A stretch of DNA of 46,526 nucleotides from Spirochaetaceae bacterium. GTDB taxonomy: Bacteria; Spirochaetota; Spirochaetia; SZUA-6; Bin103. Shown here piece after piece: positions 1 through 7,364 of the stretch (positions within the stretch are counted from its first letter, which is position 1; the number at the start of each line of letters is the position of its first letter). The stretch is taken from NCBI GenBank assembly GCA_028818385.1, contig JAPPNY010000220.1, forward strand, positions 30,962 to 77,487. The letters run 5' to 3'. Below the pieces are notes generated by a model. The model made no database searches. It was not told the DNA's origin and saw only the letters and a program-made list of their open reading frames with translations. A program made the position numbers and the translations under genes.

Positions 1-51
1 TATATCGCTGTGTACCCAACCTGCATCGTCTAATCGCTGCGTTAAGCGCCC

Positions 52-1932
52 TTGGGCGGGCCGCACTTGGGTTCCCCCATAACGGACCGTAACGCGGCCC
101 GGCGGCCGTTCGACCTGGACGTGACCGTCGACCGCGGCATCGCCACCTACGTTCACGCGCTGCCCGAGGCGGACGCCGACGCTTTCGTCACCGACGGCCG
201 CGCCGGCTGGGGAGAGGCGCAGAATCCGGCGTCCAGCCCCGCGTACACGGAGATCGCCGCCACGCCGTCGGCCACCGTCGACGTCAGCCAGGCCGGCAGC
301 TCCCTCGGCACGGTGCGCTGGGGCGACGTGCAGGAGCGCGGCAGCGCCGAGGACGGCCGCGTCCGGGTCGAGCTGCTGGACGGCGGCCGCAACTGGGTGC
401 ACGTGACCGTGCTCGACGACGGCACCGGCAAGCCGGTGCCGTGCCGGGTGCACTTCCGCTCGCCGGCCGGCGTTCCCTTCCAGCCGCACGGCCACCACAA
501 CCAGGTCAACTCCAACAACGGCACCTGGCACATCGACGTGGGCGGCGACGTGCGCATGGGCCAGGCCACCTACGCCTACATCGACGGCCGCTGTCAGGGC
601 TGGCTGCCGCGCGGCGACGTGATCGTCGACGTGGCGCGCGGCTTCGAGTACGAGCCGCTGCGCACGCGCGTCCGCATCGAGCCCGGCCAGCGCGAGCTCA
701 CCCTGCGCCTGGCGCGCTGGACGGACATGAACGCGCAGGGGTGGTTCTCCGGCGACTCGCACGTCCACTTCCTGTCCGCGCAGGGCAGCCACACCGAGTC
801 GCAGGGCGAGGACCTGAACGTGGTCAACCTGCTGCAGTCGCAGTGGGGGAGCCTGTTCACCAACACCGAGGAGTTCACCGGCGGCGCGAGCGTCCACCAG
901 CAAGGCAACAACATCGTCTATGTCAGCCAGGAGAACCGGCAGCACTTCCTGGGACACCTGATCCTCTGGGGCCTCAAGGAGCCGGTGATGCCGTGGTGCT
1001 CGGACGGCCCGGGCGAGGCGGAGCCGGGCGGCAGCCTGGACGTGACCATGAGCGACTGGGCCGACCAGACCCACGCGCAGGGCGGCCACGTGATCATCCC
1101 GCACCTGCCCAATCCGAACGGCGAGCCCGCCGCGCTCATCGCCACCGGCCGCGCCGACGGCGTGGAGATGCTGCGGCAGGGCGAGTTCAACCACCTGGAG
1201 TACTACCGCTACCTCAACTGCGGCTACCGGCTGCCCCTGGTCGGCGGCACCGACAAGATGTCCAGCGACGTGCCGATCGGCCTGTACCGGACCTACGCGC
1301 AGGTGGGCGACCAGCAGGAGTTCACCTACCGCGCCTGGTGCGACACCGTGAAGGAGGGGCGGACGTTCCTGAGCGGCGGCCCGCTGATCGGCATCACCGT
1401 CGACGGCGCCGGCATCGGCGATACGCTGCGGCTGTCGGCGTCGGGCACCGTGGAGGTGCACGCCTGGGCGGAGAGCATCCTGCCGATCCACACGCTGCAG
1501 ATCGTGCAGGAGGGCAGGGTGGTGGCGCAGGCGGACGCCGCGGCGACCGGCCCGGGGCGGCGCCGGCTGGAGTTGCGCGAGAAGGTGAAGGTCGACGGCC
1601 ATAGCTGGCTGGCGGCCCGCGTCGGCGGACCGGGCTACGGCCAGGTCGATCACCACGACGGCTGGCAGCGCGGCATCTTCGCCCACACCTCGCCGGTCTA
1701 CGTCGCGGTCGGCGGCGACTGGTGGATGTTCGACCGCGACGCGGCCGAGTACATGCTCACCCTGATCGACGGCTGCCTGAACTACGTGCGTCACACCGCG
1801 CCGTTGCGGCCCGACGCGGAGACGACCTTCCATCACCGCGAACCCGACCACCTGGCGTACCTGGAGCGGCCCTTCCACCAGGCGCGCGAGGCCATCCACC
1901 GCCGCATGCACCAGCTCGGCATTCCGCATTGA
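52..1932 (+). CDS. CehA/McbA-type metallohydrolase, N-terminus uncertain
   Basis: This is a PHP-like metallohydrolase resembling CehA/McbA proteins, which hydrolyse ester or carbamate bonds. The metal-binding D-x-H-x-H signature is visible as GDSHVHF near residues 234-240. It is followed by a region with further His residues (HLILWG, HVIIPHLPNPNG) and a GGTDKMSS segment near residue 400. Residues 100-220 look like a beta-sandwich preceding the catalytic domain, and the C-terminal third is beta-rich. The frame opens with a TTG at 52 just after in-frame stops at 31 and 43, and no signal peptide or ribosome-binding site is seen. Family members I recall carry a longer N-terminal part, so this copy may be 5'-truncated or may start at an internal codon. 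A deacylase gene follows 17 bp downstream. The substrate is unknown. Confidence 0.7.
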   Translation: MGGPHLGSPITDRNAARRPFDLDVTVDRGIATYVHALPEADADAFVTDGRAGWGEAQNPASSPAYTEIAATPSATVDVSQAGSSLGTVRWGDVQERGSAEDGRVRVELLDGGRNWVHVTVLDDGTGKPVPCRVHFRSPAGVPFQPHGHHNQVNSNNGTWHIDVGGDVRMGQATYAYIDGRCQGWLPRGDVIVDVARGFEYEPLRTRVRIEPGQRELTLRLARWTDMNAQGWFSGDSHVHFLSAQGSHTESQGEDLNVVNLLQSQWGSLFTNTEEFTGGASVHQQGNNIVYVSQENRQHFLGHLILWGLKEPVMPWCSDGPGEAEPGGSLDVTMSDWADQTHAQGGHVIIPHLPNPNGEPAALIATGRADGVEMLRQGEFNHLEYYRYLNCGYRLPLVGGTDKMSSDVPIGLYRTYAQVGDQQEFTYRAWCDTVKEGRTFLSGGPLIGITVDGAGIGDTLRLSASGTVEVHAWAESILPIHTLQIVQEGRVVAQADAAATGPGRRRLELREKVKVDGHSWLAARVGGPGYGQVDHHDGWQRGIFAHTSPVYVAVGGDWWMFDRDAAEYMLTLIDGCLNYVRHTAPLRPDAETTFHHREPDHLAYLERPFHQAREAIHRRMHQLGIPH

Positions 1933-1949
1933 GCCGTGGGCCGGATGCG

Positions 1950-2960
1950 ATGGAGGAGGTGACGGCGACCGCGAGCGCTGCCGACTTCGACCCGGGACGG
2001 ACGCCGCGCGGCGGCAAGAGCCGCACCAGTCTGGTGATCGATCACCTTCCGGACGGCCAGCCGCTGGCGTTCCCGGCGCTGGTCTGCCGCGGCGCCGAGC
2101 CCGGCCGGACGCTGCTGGCCACCGGCGTCATCCACGGCGACGAGTACGAGGGGGCGCTGGCCATCCAGGACCTGTTCGCGGAGCTCGAGCCGGAGCGGAT
2201 GTCCGGCGCCTTCATCGGCATCCCGGTCGTGAACGGCCCGGCGTTCACCGCCGGGACGCGCACCGGCAGCCACGACCACAAGGACCTGGCGCGCGTCTTT
2301 CCCGGCGATGCCGGCGGTTCGCCGACCGAGCGCATAGCGCACGCGCTCGCGGAGTACGTCATCCCCCGCGCGGACCTGTACGCGGACCTGCACTCGGCCG
2401 GCAACGACGCCCGCATCAAGCAGTTCGCCGGGTACCAGATCCGGCCGGAGCTGGGCGCGACCCAGCGCGAGGCCGCGATCGCCTTCGGCCTTGACCTGGT
2501 GTGGGGGACGACCGTCCTGCCCGGCCGAAGCCTGTCGGCCGCCGGCGAGAAGCGGGTGCCGGCGATCTACGTGGAGCTGGAAGGCGAGGGGCGCGGCCGG
2601 CCGGAGAGTTGCGCGGCGGCGCTCCAGGGTCTGCGCAACCTGCTTGCCTACCTGGGCATCGTCGCTGGCGACTACCCGAGCGGGCCGCCGCCGTTCCTGG
2701 TCGAGGACGAACGCGAAGGCTCGGGCGACATGAACCTGGATGCCCATGCGCCCACCTCCGGGCTGTTCCTGCCGGACGTCGCGGTCTGGGACCGGGTGGC
2801 CGCCGGCGACCGCCTGGGGGTGGTGCGCCGCGCGGACGGCCGCGTGGTGGCCGAGGTGCGCTCGACGAAGACCGGGCGGGTGCTGCTGCTGCGCACCCGT
2901 CCGCGCGTGATCACCGGCGACACCGTCGCCTGTGTCATCGAGATCGACGAGCCGGAGTAG
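1950..2960 (+). CDS. succinylglutamate desuccinylase/aspartoacylase family protein
   Basis: This is a zinc carboxypeptidase-like deacylase of the AstE/AspA family (336 aa), which removes an acyl group from an N-acyl amino acid or similar amide. Zinc ligands are visible as H62 and E65 in VIHGDEYEG and H148 in YADLHSAGN. A catalytic Glu candidate is E209 in IYVELEG. The C-terminal 80 residues form the beta-rich domain usual in the family. The open frame extends upstream to 1722, but that part is antisense-like shadow of the preceding gene. ATG 1950 gives a normal N-terminus and a 17 bp gap to the metallohydrolase, suggesting one transcript. The true substrate cannot be read from the sequence. 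Confidence 0.8.
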   Translation: MEEVTATASAADFDPGRTPRGGKSRTSLVIDHLPDGQPLAFPALVCRGAEPGRTLLATGVIHGDEYEGALAIQDLFAELEPERMSGAFIGIPVVNGPAFTAGTRTGSHDHKDLARVFPGDAGGSPTERIAHALAEYVIPRADLYADLHSAGNDARIKQFAGYQIRPELGATQREAAIAFGLDLVWGTTVLPGRSLSAAGEKRVPAIYVELEGEGRGRPESCAAALQGLRNLLAYLGIVAGDYPSGPPPFLVEDEREGSGDMNLDAHAPTSGLFLPDVAVWDRVAAGDRLGVVRRADGRVVAEVRSTKTGRVLLLRTRPRVITGDTVACVIEIDEPE

Positions 2961-3040
2961 AAGCGCAACTCCATCGAATGCCCTTTTCGACCTGGGGCAC
3001 CGGCTCGGCGAGGATTCGATCCGTCAGCCCGGTAGCGGCG

Positions 3041-3111
3041 CAAACATGAGTATTTTCTGGTCTACCCGAAAACACTCATGAGTATTTTCTGGTCAATCTG
3101 AAGCACTCATG
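3041..3111. repeat. degenerate tandem repeat, period 31-32 bp
   Basis: The 18-mer CATGAGTATTTTCTGGTC occurs at 3045-3062 and again at 3077-3094. A third, decayed copy of the lead-in CACTCATG (3073-3080) starts at 3104. The spacing is 32 then 31 bp. The repeats are AT-rich against a GC-rich background and lie in the 170 bp between convergent genes. Iterated motifs like this resemble transposase-binding ends of IS21-type elements or other protein-binding arrays, but no transposase gene is present. Confidence 0.7.
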
Positions 3112-3129
3112 GAGTATGGGACCGGTCGT

Positions 3130-4467
3130 TCAACCTTCGAGGGACAGCAGCAGTGGCTCCTCCAGGGCGTCGATGATCCAGCCGAGGAAGCGCATCCCGG
3201 CGGTGCCGTCGAGGACCCGGCAGTCGTAGGTCAGGGCGAGCGGCATCCGCAACCGGTGCACGACGGTGCCGGCGTTCTCGTCCAGCACCGGCTCACGCTG
3301 CGCCGGGGCCACGCCCAGGATAGCCGGTTCCGGCGCGTTGACCGATGGCGTGAAGTGGCCCATGCCGGCGCCGGCGGTGCCGCCGGGCGCGTAGATCGAG
3401 ATGCAGCCCCCCTGCATCTCGGCAGGCGCCAGCGTGCCGGCGCGCCCCCGCTCGGCTATTTCGGCGATTTCCGCCGAGAGCTGCAGCATGTTCTTGCGGT
3501 CGGCGTCGCGGACCACCGGAAACGATGTCCCGTGCTCGGTGTCCACGGCGATGCCGACGTGGCAGCAGCCCCGGCGCACCAGTTGGCCGGCGGCCAAGTC
3601 GATGCTGGCGTTGCACTGCGGGAACACCTTGAGCGCGGAGGCGGCCACCTTGGCCAGCATCGCCGCCATCGTCAGCGTGCCGCCGGCCTCCTGCGCGCGG
3701 GATGCGTAGCGCTCGCGCAGCGCCTCCAGGCGGGTGACGTCGGCCGTGCCGAGCTGCGTGGCCATCGGCACGGTCTGCGCCACGGTGGCAAGACGCTCGG
3801 CCGTCAGCCGCCGCGCGGCGGACAGCGGCACCATCTCGACCGGACCCCACTCGCCCAGGTCGGGCAGCGGACCCGCAGCTCCCGGCGCGAAGCCATCGCT
3901 GCGGCGGGCCGCGAACGCGCGCACGTCGCGCTCGCGGATGCGGCCTCCCTTGCCGGACCCGGAGGCCAGCCGCCAGTCGACGCCCAGCTCCCGCGCGATC
4001 CGCCTGGCCCGGGGGCTCGATGCAGGCCGTCCGTCCGCACCTGCGCCGCGGGACACGGTCACCGCCACGGCGGCTGCGGCGGCGGGTCGCCCATCTGCCG
4101 GCGGCGCCGTGCCGGGATCCGTTTCCGGTTTCGGCGCCGAACCGTCGCCCGACTTGGCGCGCGCCGTTTCGGCGCCCGCCGTCTCGGCGGCCGGATCGGG
4201 GGGAGCCTCGGGGACCTCCTCGCCCTCGGCGAGGAGCCAGCCGATCACGGTGCCGACGGTCAGCTCGACGCCGGGCTCGGCCACGCCCGGCCGGATGTGC
4301 AGGAGGCCCGCGTCCAGGGATTCCACCTCCTCGGTGGCCTTTTCCCCCTCGATCGTGAAGACGGGCTCGCCCACGGCGACGGCATCGCCGTCCTGTTTCA
4401 GCCACTGTCCGAAGGCGCCCGACTCCATCGACCAGCCGAGCCGCGGGACCATCACCTCGACCGCCAT
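3130..4467 (-). CDS. 2-oxoacid dehydrogenase E2 (lipoyl acyltransferase) with Cys at the HxxxDG His
   Basis: This is dihydrolipoamide acyltransferase, the core of a pyruvate, acetoin or branched-chain 2-oxoacid dehydrogenase complex (445 aa). An N-terminal lipoyl domain spans residues 1-75, with the lipoyl Lys expected at K43 in EGEKATEE. A proline/alanine linker follows, then a peripheral subunit-binding domain around residues 150-190 (SPRARRIARELGV), then the CAT-like catalytic domain from about 215 to the end. The catalytic motif, normally HRxxDG, reads CRVLDG: the codon at 3220-3222 encodes Cys416 in place of His. The rest of the acyltransferase fold looks intact (HFTPSVNAPEPAILGV). It is the last gene of an E1alpha-E1beta-E2 operon, 10 bp after E1beta. 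No E3 is present. Whether Cys supports transfer is unknown. Confidence 0.88.
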   Translation of the reverse strand: MAVEVMVPRLGWSMESGAFGQWLKQDGDAVAVGEPVFTIEGEKATEEVESLDAGLLHIRPGVAEPGVELTVGTVIGWLLAEGEEVPEAPPDPAAETAGAETARAKSGDGSAPKPETDPGTAPPADGRPAAAAAVAVTVSRGAGADGRPASSPRARRIARELGVDWRLASGSGKGGRIRERDVRAFAARRSDGFAPGAAGPLPDLGEWGPVEMVPLSAARRLTAERLATVAQTVPMATQLGTADVTRLEALRERYASRAQEAGGTLTMAAMLAKVAASALKVFPQCNASIDLAAGQLVRRGCCHVGIAVDTEHGTSFPVVRDADRKNMLQLSAEIAEIAERGRAGTLAPAEMQGGCISIYAPGGTAGAGMGHFTPSVNAPEPAILGVAPAQREPVLDENAGTVVHRLRMPLALTYDCRVLDGTAGMRFLGWIIDALEEPLLLSLEG

Positions 4468-4477
4468 CCGCTCCCTC

Positions 4478-5455
4478 TTACTCGTCCCTCAGGTCCAGGA
4501 CCGCCTGCACGACGGCGTCGGTGTCGATGAGGAGCTCGTTCTCCAGGACCGGGCTGTAGGGCGCCGGCGCAAATCCGCAGTGCAGGCGCCGGATCGGCGC
4601 ATCGAGGTCGTCGAAGGACTCGTCGGCGACGCGGGCGGCGATATCGGCGCCCACGCTGCACGGCGCGTAGTCCTCCTCCACGACCAGCAGGCGGCCGGTC
4701 TTGTGCACGGATTCCTTGATGGTGTCGAGATCAAGCGGCGCCACGGTGCGCGGGTCGACCACCTCCACCGAGACGCCCTGCCGCTCCAGGATCGCGGCGG
4801 CCTCCACGCACCTGGGGACCATCGCGGCGATGGCGACGATGGTGATGTCGCTTCCCTCCCGGACGACCTCTGCCTGGCCGAACGGGATGGCGTAGTCGCC
4901 GGCCGGCACCTCCTCCTTCAACACGAGCAGCGCCCGGTGCTCCAGGAACACGACCGGATCGTGCGAGCGCAGGGCGGTCGTCAGCAGGCCCTTCGCGGTG
5001 CGCGGACCCGAAGGCAGCGCGACGTGGAAGCCCGGCTGATGAACCAGGAACGAGTAGAAGCTGCCCGAGTGGTGCGACGATCCGGACTTGTAGAGCCCGA
5101 TGCAGGCGCGGATCACCATCGGCACGCTGATGCGCCCGGAGCTCATCCAGCGCATGCGCGACGCCTGATTGATCAGGTCCCCGAACGCGTCCAGGGCGAA
5201 GTCCATGAACATGAAGTCGACCACGGGCCGGGCGCCGGCGACGGCCGCGCCCACGCACATGGTGGAGAACCCCCGCTCGCAGATCGGCGTGTCGCGCAGT
5301 CGCTCCGGGCCGTGCAGCTCGAACAGGCCGGTGGTGGTGTTGAAGTTGCCGCCGCGCTCGCCGATCCCTTCGCCGACGACGAAGATGGTCTCGTCCCGCT
5401 CCATCTCCTGCGCCAGCGCCGCGCGGGCGGCCTCGACGTAGTTGGTCTCCGCCAT
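4478..5455 (-). CDS. 2-oxoacid dehydrogenase E1 component, beta subunit
   Basis: This is the beta subunit of the thiamine-diphosphate-dependent E1 (325 aa), which with E1alpha decarboxylates a 2-oxoacid or cleaves acetoin. The N-terminal transketolase-pyrimidine domain contains the conserved Glu in PICERGF (E60), which activates the cofactor, and a His pair in the GLYKSGSSHHSGS loop (129-130). The C-terminal transketolase domain is recognised by VEVVDPRTVAPLD and by LLVVEEDYAPC. Length and order match PdhB/AcoB proteins. It lies 6 bp after E1alpha and 10 bp before E2, so the three genes are almost certainly cotranscribed. The sequence alone does not separate pyruvate from acetoin as substrate. 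Confidence 0.9.
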   Translation of the reverse strand: MAETNYVEAARAALAQEMERDETIFVVGEGIGERGGNFNTTTGLFELHGPERLRDTPICERGFSTMCVGAAVAGARPVVDFMFMDFALDAFGDLINQASRMRWMSSGRISVPMVIRACIGLYKSGSSHHSGSFYSFLVHQPGFHVALPSGPRTAKGLLTTALRSHDPVVFLEHRALLVLKEEVPAGDYAIPFGQAEVVREGSDITIVAIAAMVPRCVEAAAILERQGVSVEVVDPRTVAPLDLDTIKESVHKTGRLLVVEEDYAPCSVGADIAARVADESFDDLDAPIRRLHCGFAPAPYSPVLENELLIDTDAVVQAVLDLRDE

Positions 5456-5461
5456 GCCGTC

Positions 5462-6472
5462 CTACCTTGCGTCCACGACGTGGTCGAGCACGGTCGCCGG
5501 ATCGGGTTCGCCTGAGGCAAGCGCCGCCTCGTTGGCGGACTCGATCGCCGCGGCGATCTCCGCCTCCAGCGCGTCCAGCTCCTCGGCGGAGGCCGTCCCC
5601 TCATCAGTCAGGGAGGTCCGCAAGGCCCCGATCGGGTCGCCGGCCTTCCACTCCTCGACTTCCTCCCGGGTCCGGTAGCCCGAGTCCCGCATCCCCTCGG
5701 CGTGCGCCCGCTGCCGGTAGGTCCGGCACTCCAGCAGGGTCGGCCCGCCGCCCGCCCGCGCCCGCGCGATCGCCTCGCCGGCTTCCCGGTGAACCTCGCG
5801 CACGTCGTTGCCGTCGACCACGGCGTGCGGCAGCGCGTATGCCTCCGCCTTCCGGGCGACGCTCTGCTCGTTGGTCACGGTCGCGAACGGCACCTCGGTG
5901 GCGTACAGGTTGTTCTCGCACACGAACAGCACGGGCAGCTCCCACACGGTCGCCATGTTGCACCCCTCGTGGAAGGCGCCGTTGTTGACCGCGCCGTCGC
6001 CGAAGTAGGCCACGCTCACCCGGTCGCTCCCGACCAGCTTGAAGGTGTAGGCGGCGCCGGCGGCCAGCAGGATGCTCGGACCGACGATGCCGCTGGTGCC
6101 CATCAGCCCGATCTCGGGCTTGAACAAGTGCATGCTGCCGCCGCGGCCGCCGGATGCGCCGCCGGCCAGGCCGTACAGCTCCGCGAACAGCTCCACGGGA
6201 GCCAGCCCCTTGGCCAGGGCGTGGCCGTGGCCGCGGTGGGTGCCGAACACCAGGTCGTTGTCGCGCAGGTCGACGCTGACGCCGGCGGCGACCGCCTCCT
6301 CGCCGATGTAGGTGTGGCAGCCGCCGTAGATCAGGCCGGCCTGAAACGACCGCACCAGCCGCTCCTCGCACTTCCTGATCGTGACCATGGTCCGATAACA
6401 GCCGAGCAACAGATCCCTGTCCGGCTTCCCGCCCGCCGCGCGCGTCCTCTTCGTTGCCGACTGTGACTTCAC
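5462..6472 (-). CDS. 2-oxoacid dehydrogenase E1 component, alpha subunit
   Basis: This is the alpha subunit of the E1 enzyme (336 aa), which binds thiamine diphosphate. The ThDP motif is clear: GDGAVNNGAFHEG from residue 158 and CENN at 185-188. THRGHGHALAKG (78-89) and GGRGGSMHLF (108-117) are the other conserved blocks of the PdhA/AcoA family. The GTG start has a good ribosome-binding site, GGAGGT, 9 bp upstream. It is the first gene of the operon and diverges from an AbrB-like antitoxin gene. The 180 bp intergenic region carries an inverted repeat that may regulate it. Acetoin dehydrogenase is an equally possible identity because the three-gene set without E3 is common there. Confidence 0.9.
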   Translation of the reverse strand: MKSQSATKRTRAAGGKPDRDLLLGCYRTMVTIRKCEERLVRSFQAGLIYGGCHTYIGEEAVAAGVSVDLRDNDLVFGTHRGHGHALAKGLAPVELFAELYGLAGGASGGRGGSMHLFKPEIGLMGTSGIVGPSILLAAGAAYTFKLVGSDRVSVAYFGDGAVNNGAFHEGCNMATVWELPVLFVCENNLYATEVPFATVTNEQSVARKAEAYALPHAVVDGNDVREVHREAGEAIARARAGGGPTLLECRTYRQRAHAEGMRDSGYRTREEVEEWKAGDPIGALRTSLTDEGTASAEELDALEAEIAAAIESANEAALASGEPDPATVLDHVVDAR

Positions 6473-6553
6473 GTCCGCACCACCTCCGCTCTCCAGGTCA
6501 CTGGATAGTATGCTTTTTGATTCATGCGTGATTGCTGTTCGCCACGGCGACGC

Positions 6554-6576
6554 AACCGTGAGGACGGTTCCTTATA
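6554..6576 (-). promoter_or_regulatory. inverted repeat and possible -10 upstream of the E1 operon
   Basis: The perfect inverted repeat AACCGT-GAGG-ACGGTT (6554-6569) lies next to CTTATA at 6571-6576, which reads TATAAG on the minus strand and could be a -10 box. No convincing -35 hexamer is seen 16-18 bp upstream. An operator overlapping the promoter of the dehydrogenase operon is plausible but unproven. Confidence 0.3.
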
Positions 6577-6623
6577 GCAGGATGCGGGGGCCGGTGAAAG
6601 AGCGATACCGGGCTCGACGACAA

Positions 6624-6652
6624 GGTAAGAGTCGTTTGGTAAGATTCTTACC
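6624..6652 (+). promoter_or_regulatory. candidate operator of the AbrB/VapC-type toxin-antitoxin operon
   Basis: The 15 bp palindrome GGTAAG-ATT-CTTACC (6638-6652) ends directly at the antitoxin ATG. A further half-site, GGTAAGA, lies 14 bp upstream at 6624-6630. AbrB/MazE-fold antitoxins commonly bind palindromes at their own promoter. Here the site would also cover the ribosome-binding region, so binding could block both transcription and translation. The role is inference; the symmetry is read directly. Confidence 0.5.
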
Positions 6653-6907
6653 ATGCGTATCACGAGCAAGGGACAGGTGACGATTCCCAAGGAGTTGCGG
6701 GAACGCTGCCGGCTGTACCCCCATACCGAGGTGGAGTTCCAGCTTGACGGCGAGGGTGTGCGAATCATCCCCGCGCACTCGTTTCCGGGCCGGGGGCAGG
6801 CGCTGGTCGATCACCTGCGTCGCCATCGGCCGCCCGGCGGACTCTCGACCGACGAGATCATGGCACTGACCCGCGGCGACACGGATCGAGCTGATGATCC
6901 TGGTTGA
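6653..6907 (+). CDS. AbrB/MazE-fold (SpoVT-AbrB domain) antitoxin
   Basis: This 84-residue protein opens with a typical swapped-hairpin AbrB domain: ITSKGQVTIPKELRERC at residues 3-19, then the second strand VEFQLDGEGVRIIPA. The C-terminal 35 residues (STDEIMALTRGD) look like the toxin-binding tail of VapB-type antitoxins. It overlaps the PIN-domain toxin gene by 14 bp, the usual translationally coupled arrangement. A palindrome abuts the start codon and may be its autoregulatory site. The combination of domain and neighbour makes the assignment firm. Confidence 0.9.
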   Translation: MRITSKGQVTIPKELRERCRLYPHTEVEFQLDGEGVRIIPAHSFPGRGQALVDHLRRHRPPGGLSTDEIMALTRGDTDRADDPG

Positions 6908-7292
6908 CAGCAACGTCCTTATCGACGTGTTGACGGACGACCCGGTCTGGGAGGTGTGGTCGTCCGAGCAGTTGACACGGCTCGGCAACACCCGGCAACT
7001 GGCCATAAATCCGCTGATCTTCGCCGAGATCGCGATGGCGTACGCGGACCAGGGTCAACTCGACGCGGCCCTGCCGGCAAGCCTGGTGCGCCTGCCGTTG
7101 CCGTACAGCGCCGGGTTCATGGCTGGACGCGCCTTCATCGAGTATCGCCGTCGGGGCGGAACACGCCGCTCACCGCTTCCCGACTTCTACATCGGCGCCC
7201 ATGCGGCTGCGGAGGGCCATGCGATCGTTACCCGCGACGCTGCCCGGTATCGCACCTACTTCCCGAACGTGACGGTCATCGCGGCCTCCTGA
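6894..7292 (+). CDS. vapC: PIN-domain toxin, VapC family
   Basis: This is a PIN-domain ribonuclease (132 aa) that in this family cleaves tRNA or rRNA when freed from its antitoxin. The four acidic active-site positions are visible: D5 in ILVDSNVLID, E45 in FAEIAMAY, D97 in LPDFYIGAHA and D115 in IVTRDAARY. The N-terminus and length are normal and the gene looks intact. It overlaps the AbrB-type antitoxin gene. It is unrelated in function to the flanking metabolic genes. Confidence 0.9.
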   Translation: MILVDSNVLIDVLTDDPVWEVWSSEQLTRLGNTRQLAINPLIFAEIAMAYADQGQLDAALPASLVRLPLPYSAGFMAGRAFIEYRRRGGTRRSPLPDFYIGAHAAAEGHAIVTRDAARYRTYFPNVTVIAAS

Positions 7293-7364
7293 CGCCCGGA
7301 TGCATGGAGCCATCGCGGTTGACGGGCGCTGCCGAATCCGGTAGACGCAGGCGTGAGTCGATCC

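Noticed and set aside
441..1604. A 387-codon frame inside the CehA-like gene.
   Set aside because: It is an arginine/alanine-rich out-of-frame translation with no motif. The overlapping frame carries the metal-binding signature.
3734..5515. A 593-codon plus-strand frame opposite E1beta and E2.
   Set aside because: It is opposite clear dehydrogenase genes; such long frames arise from high G+C at third codon positions.
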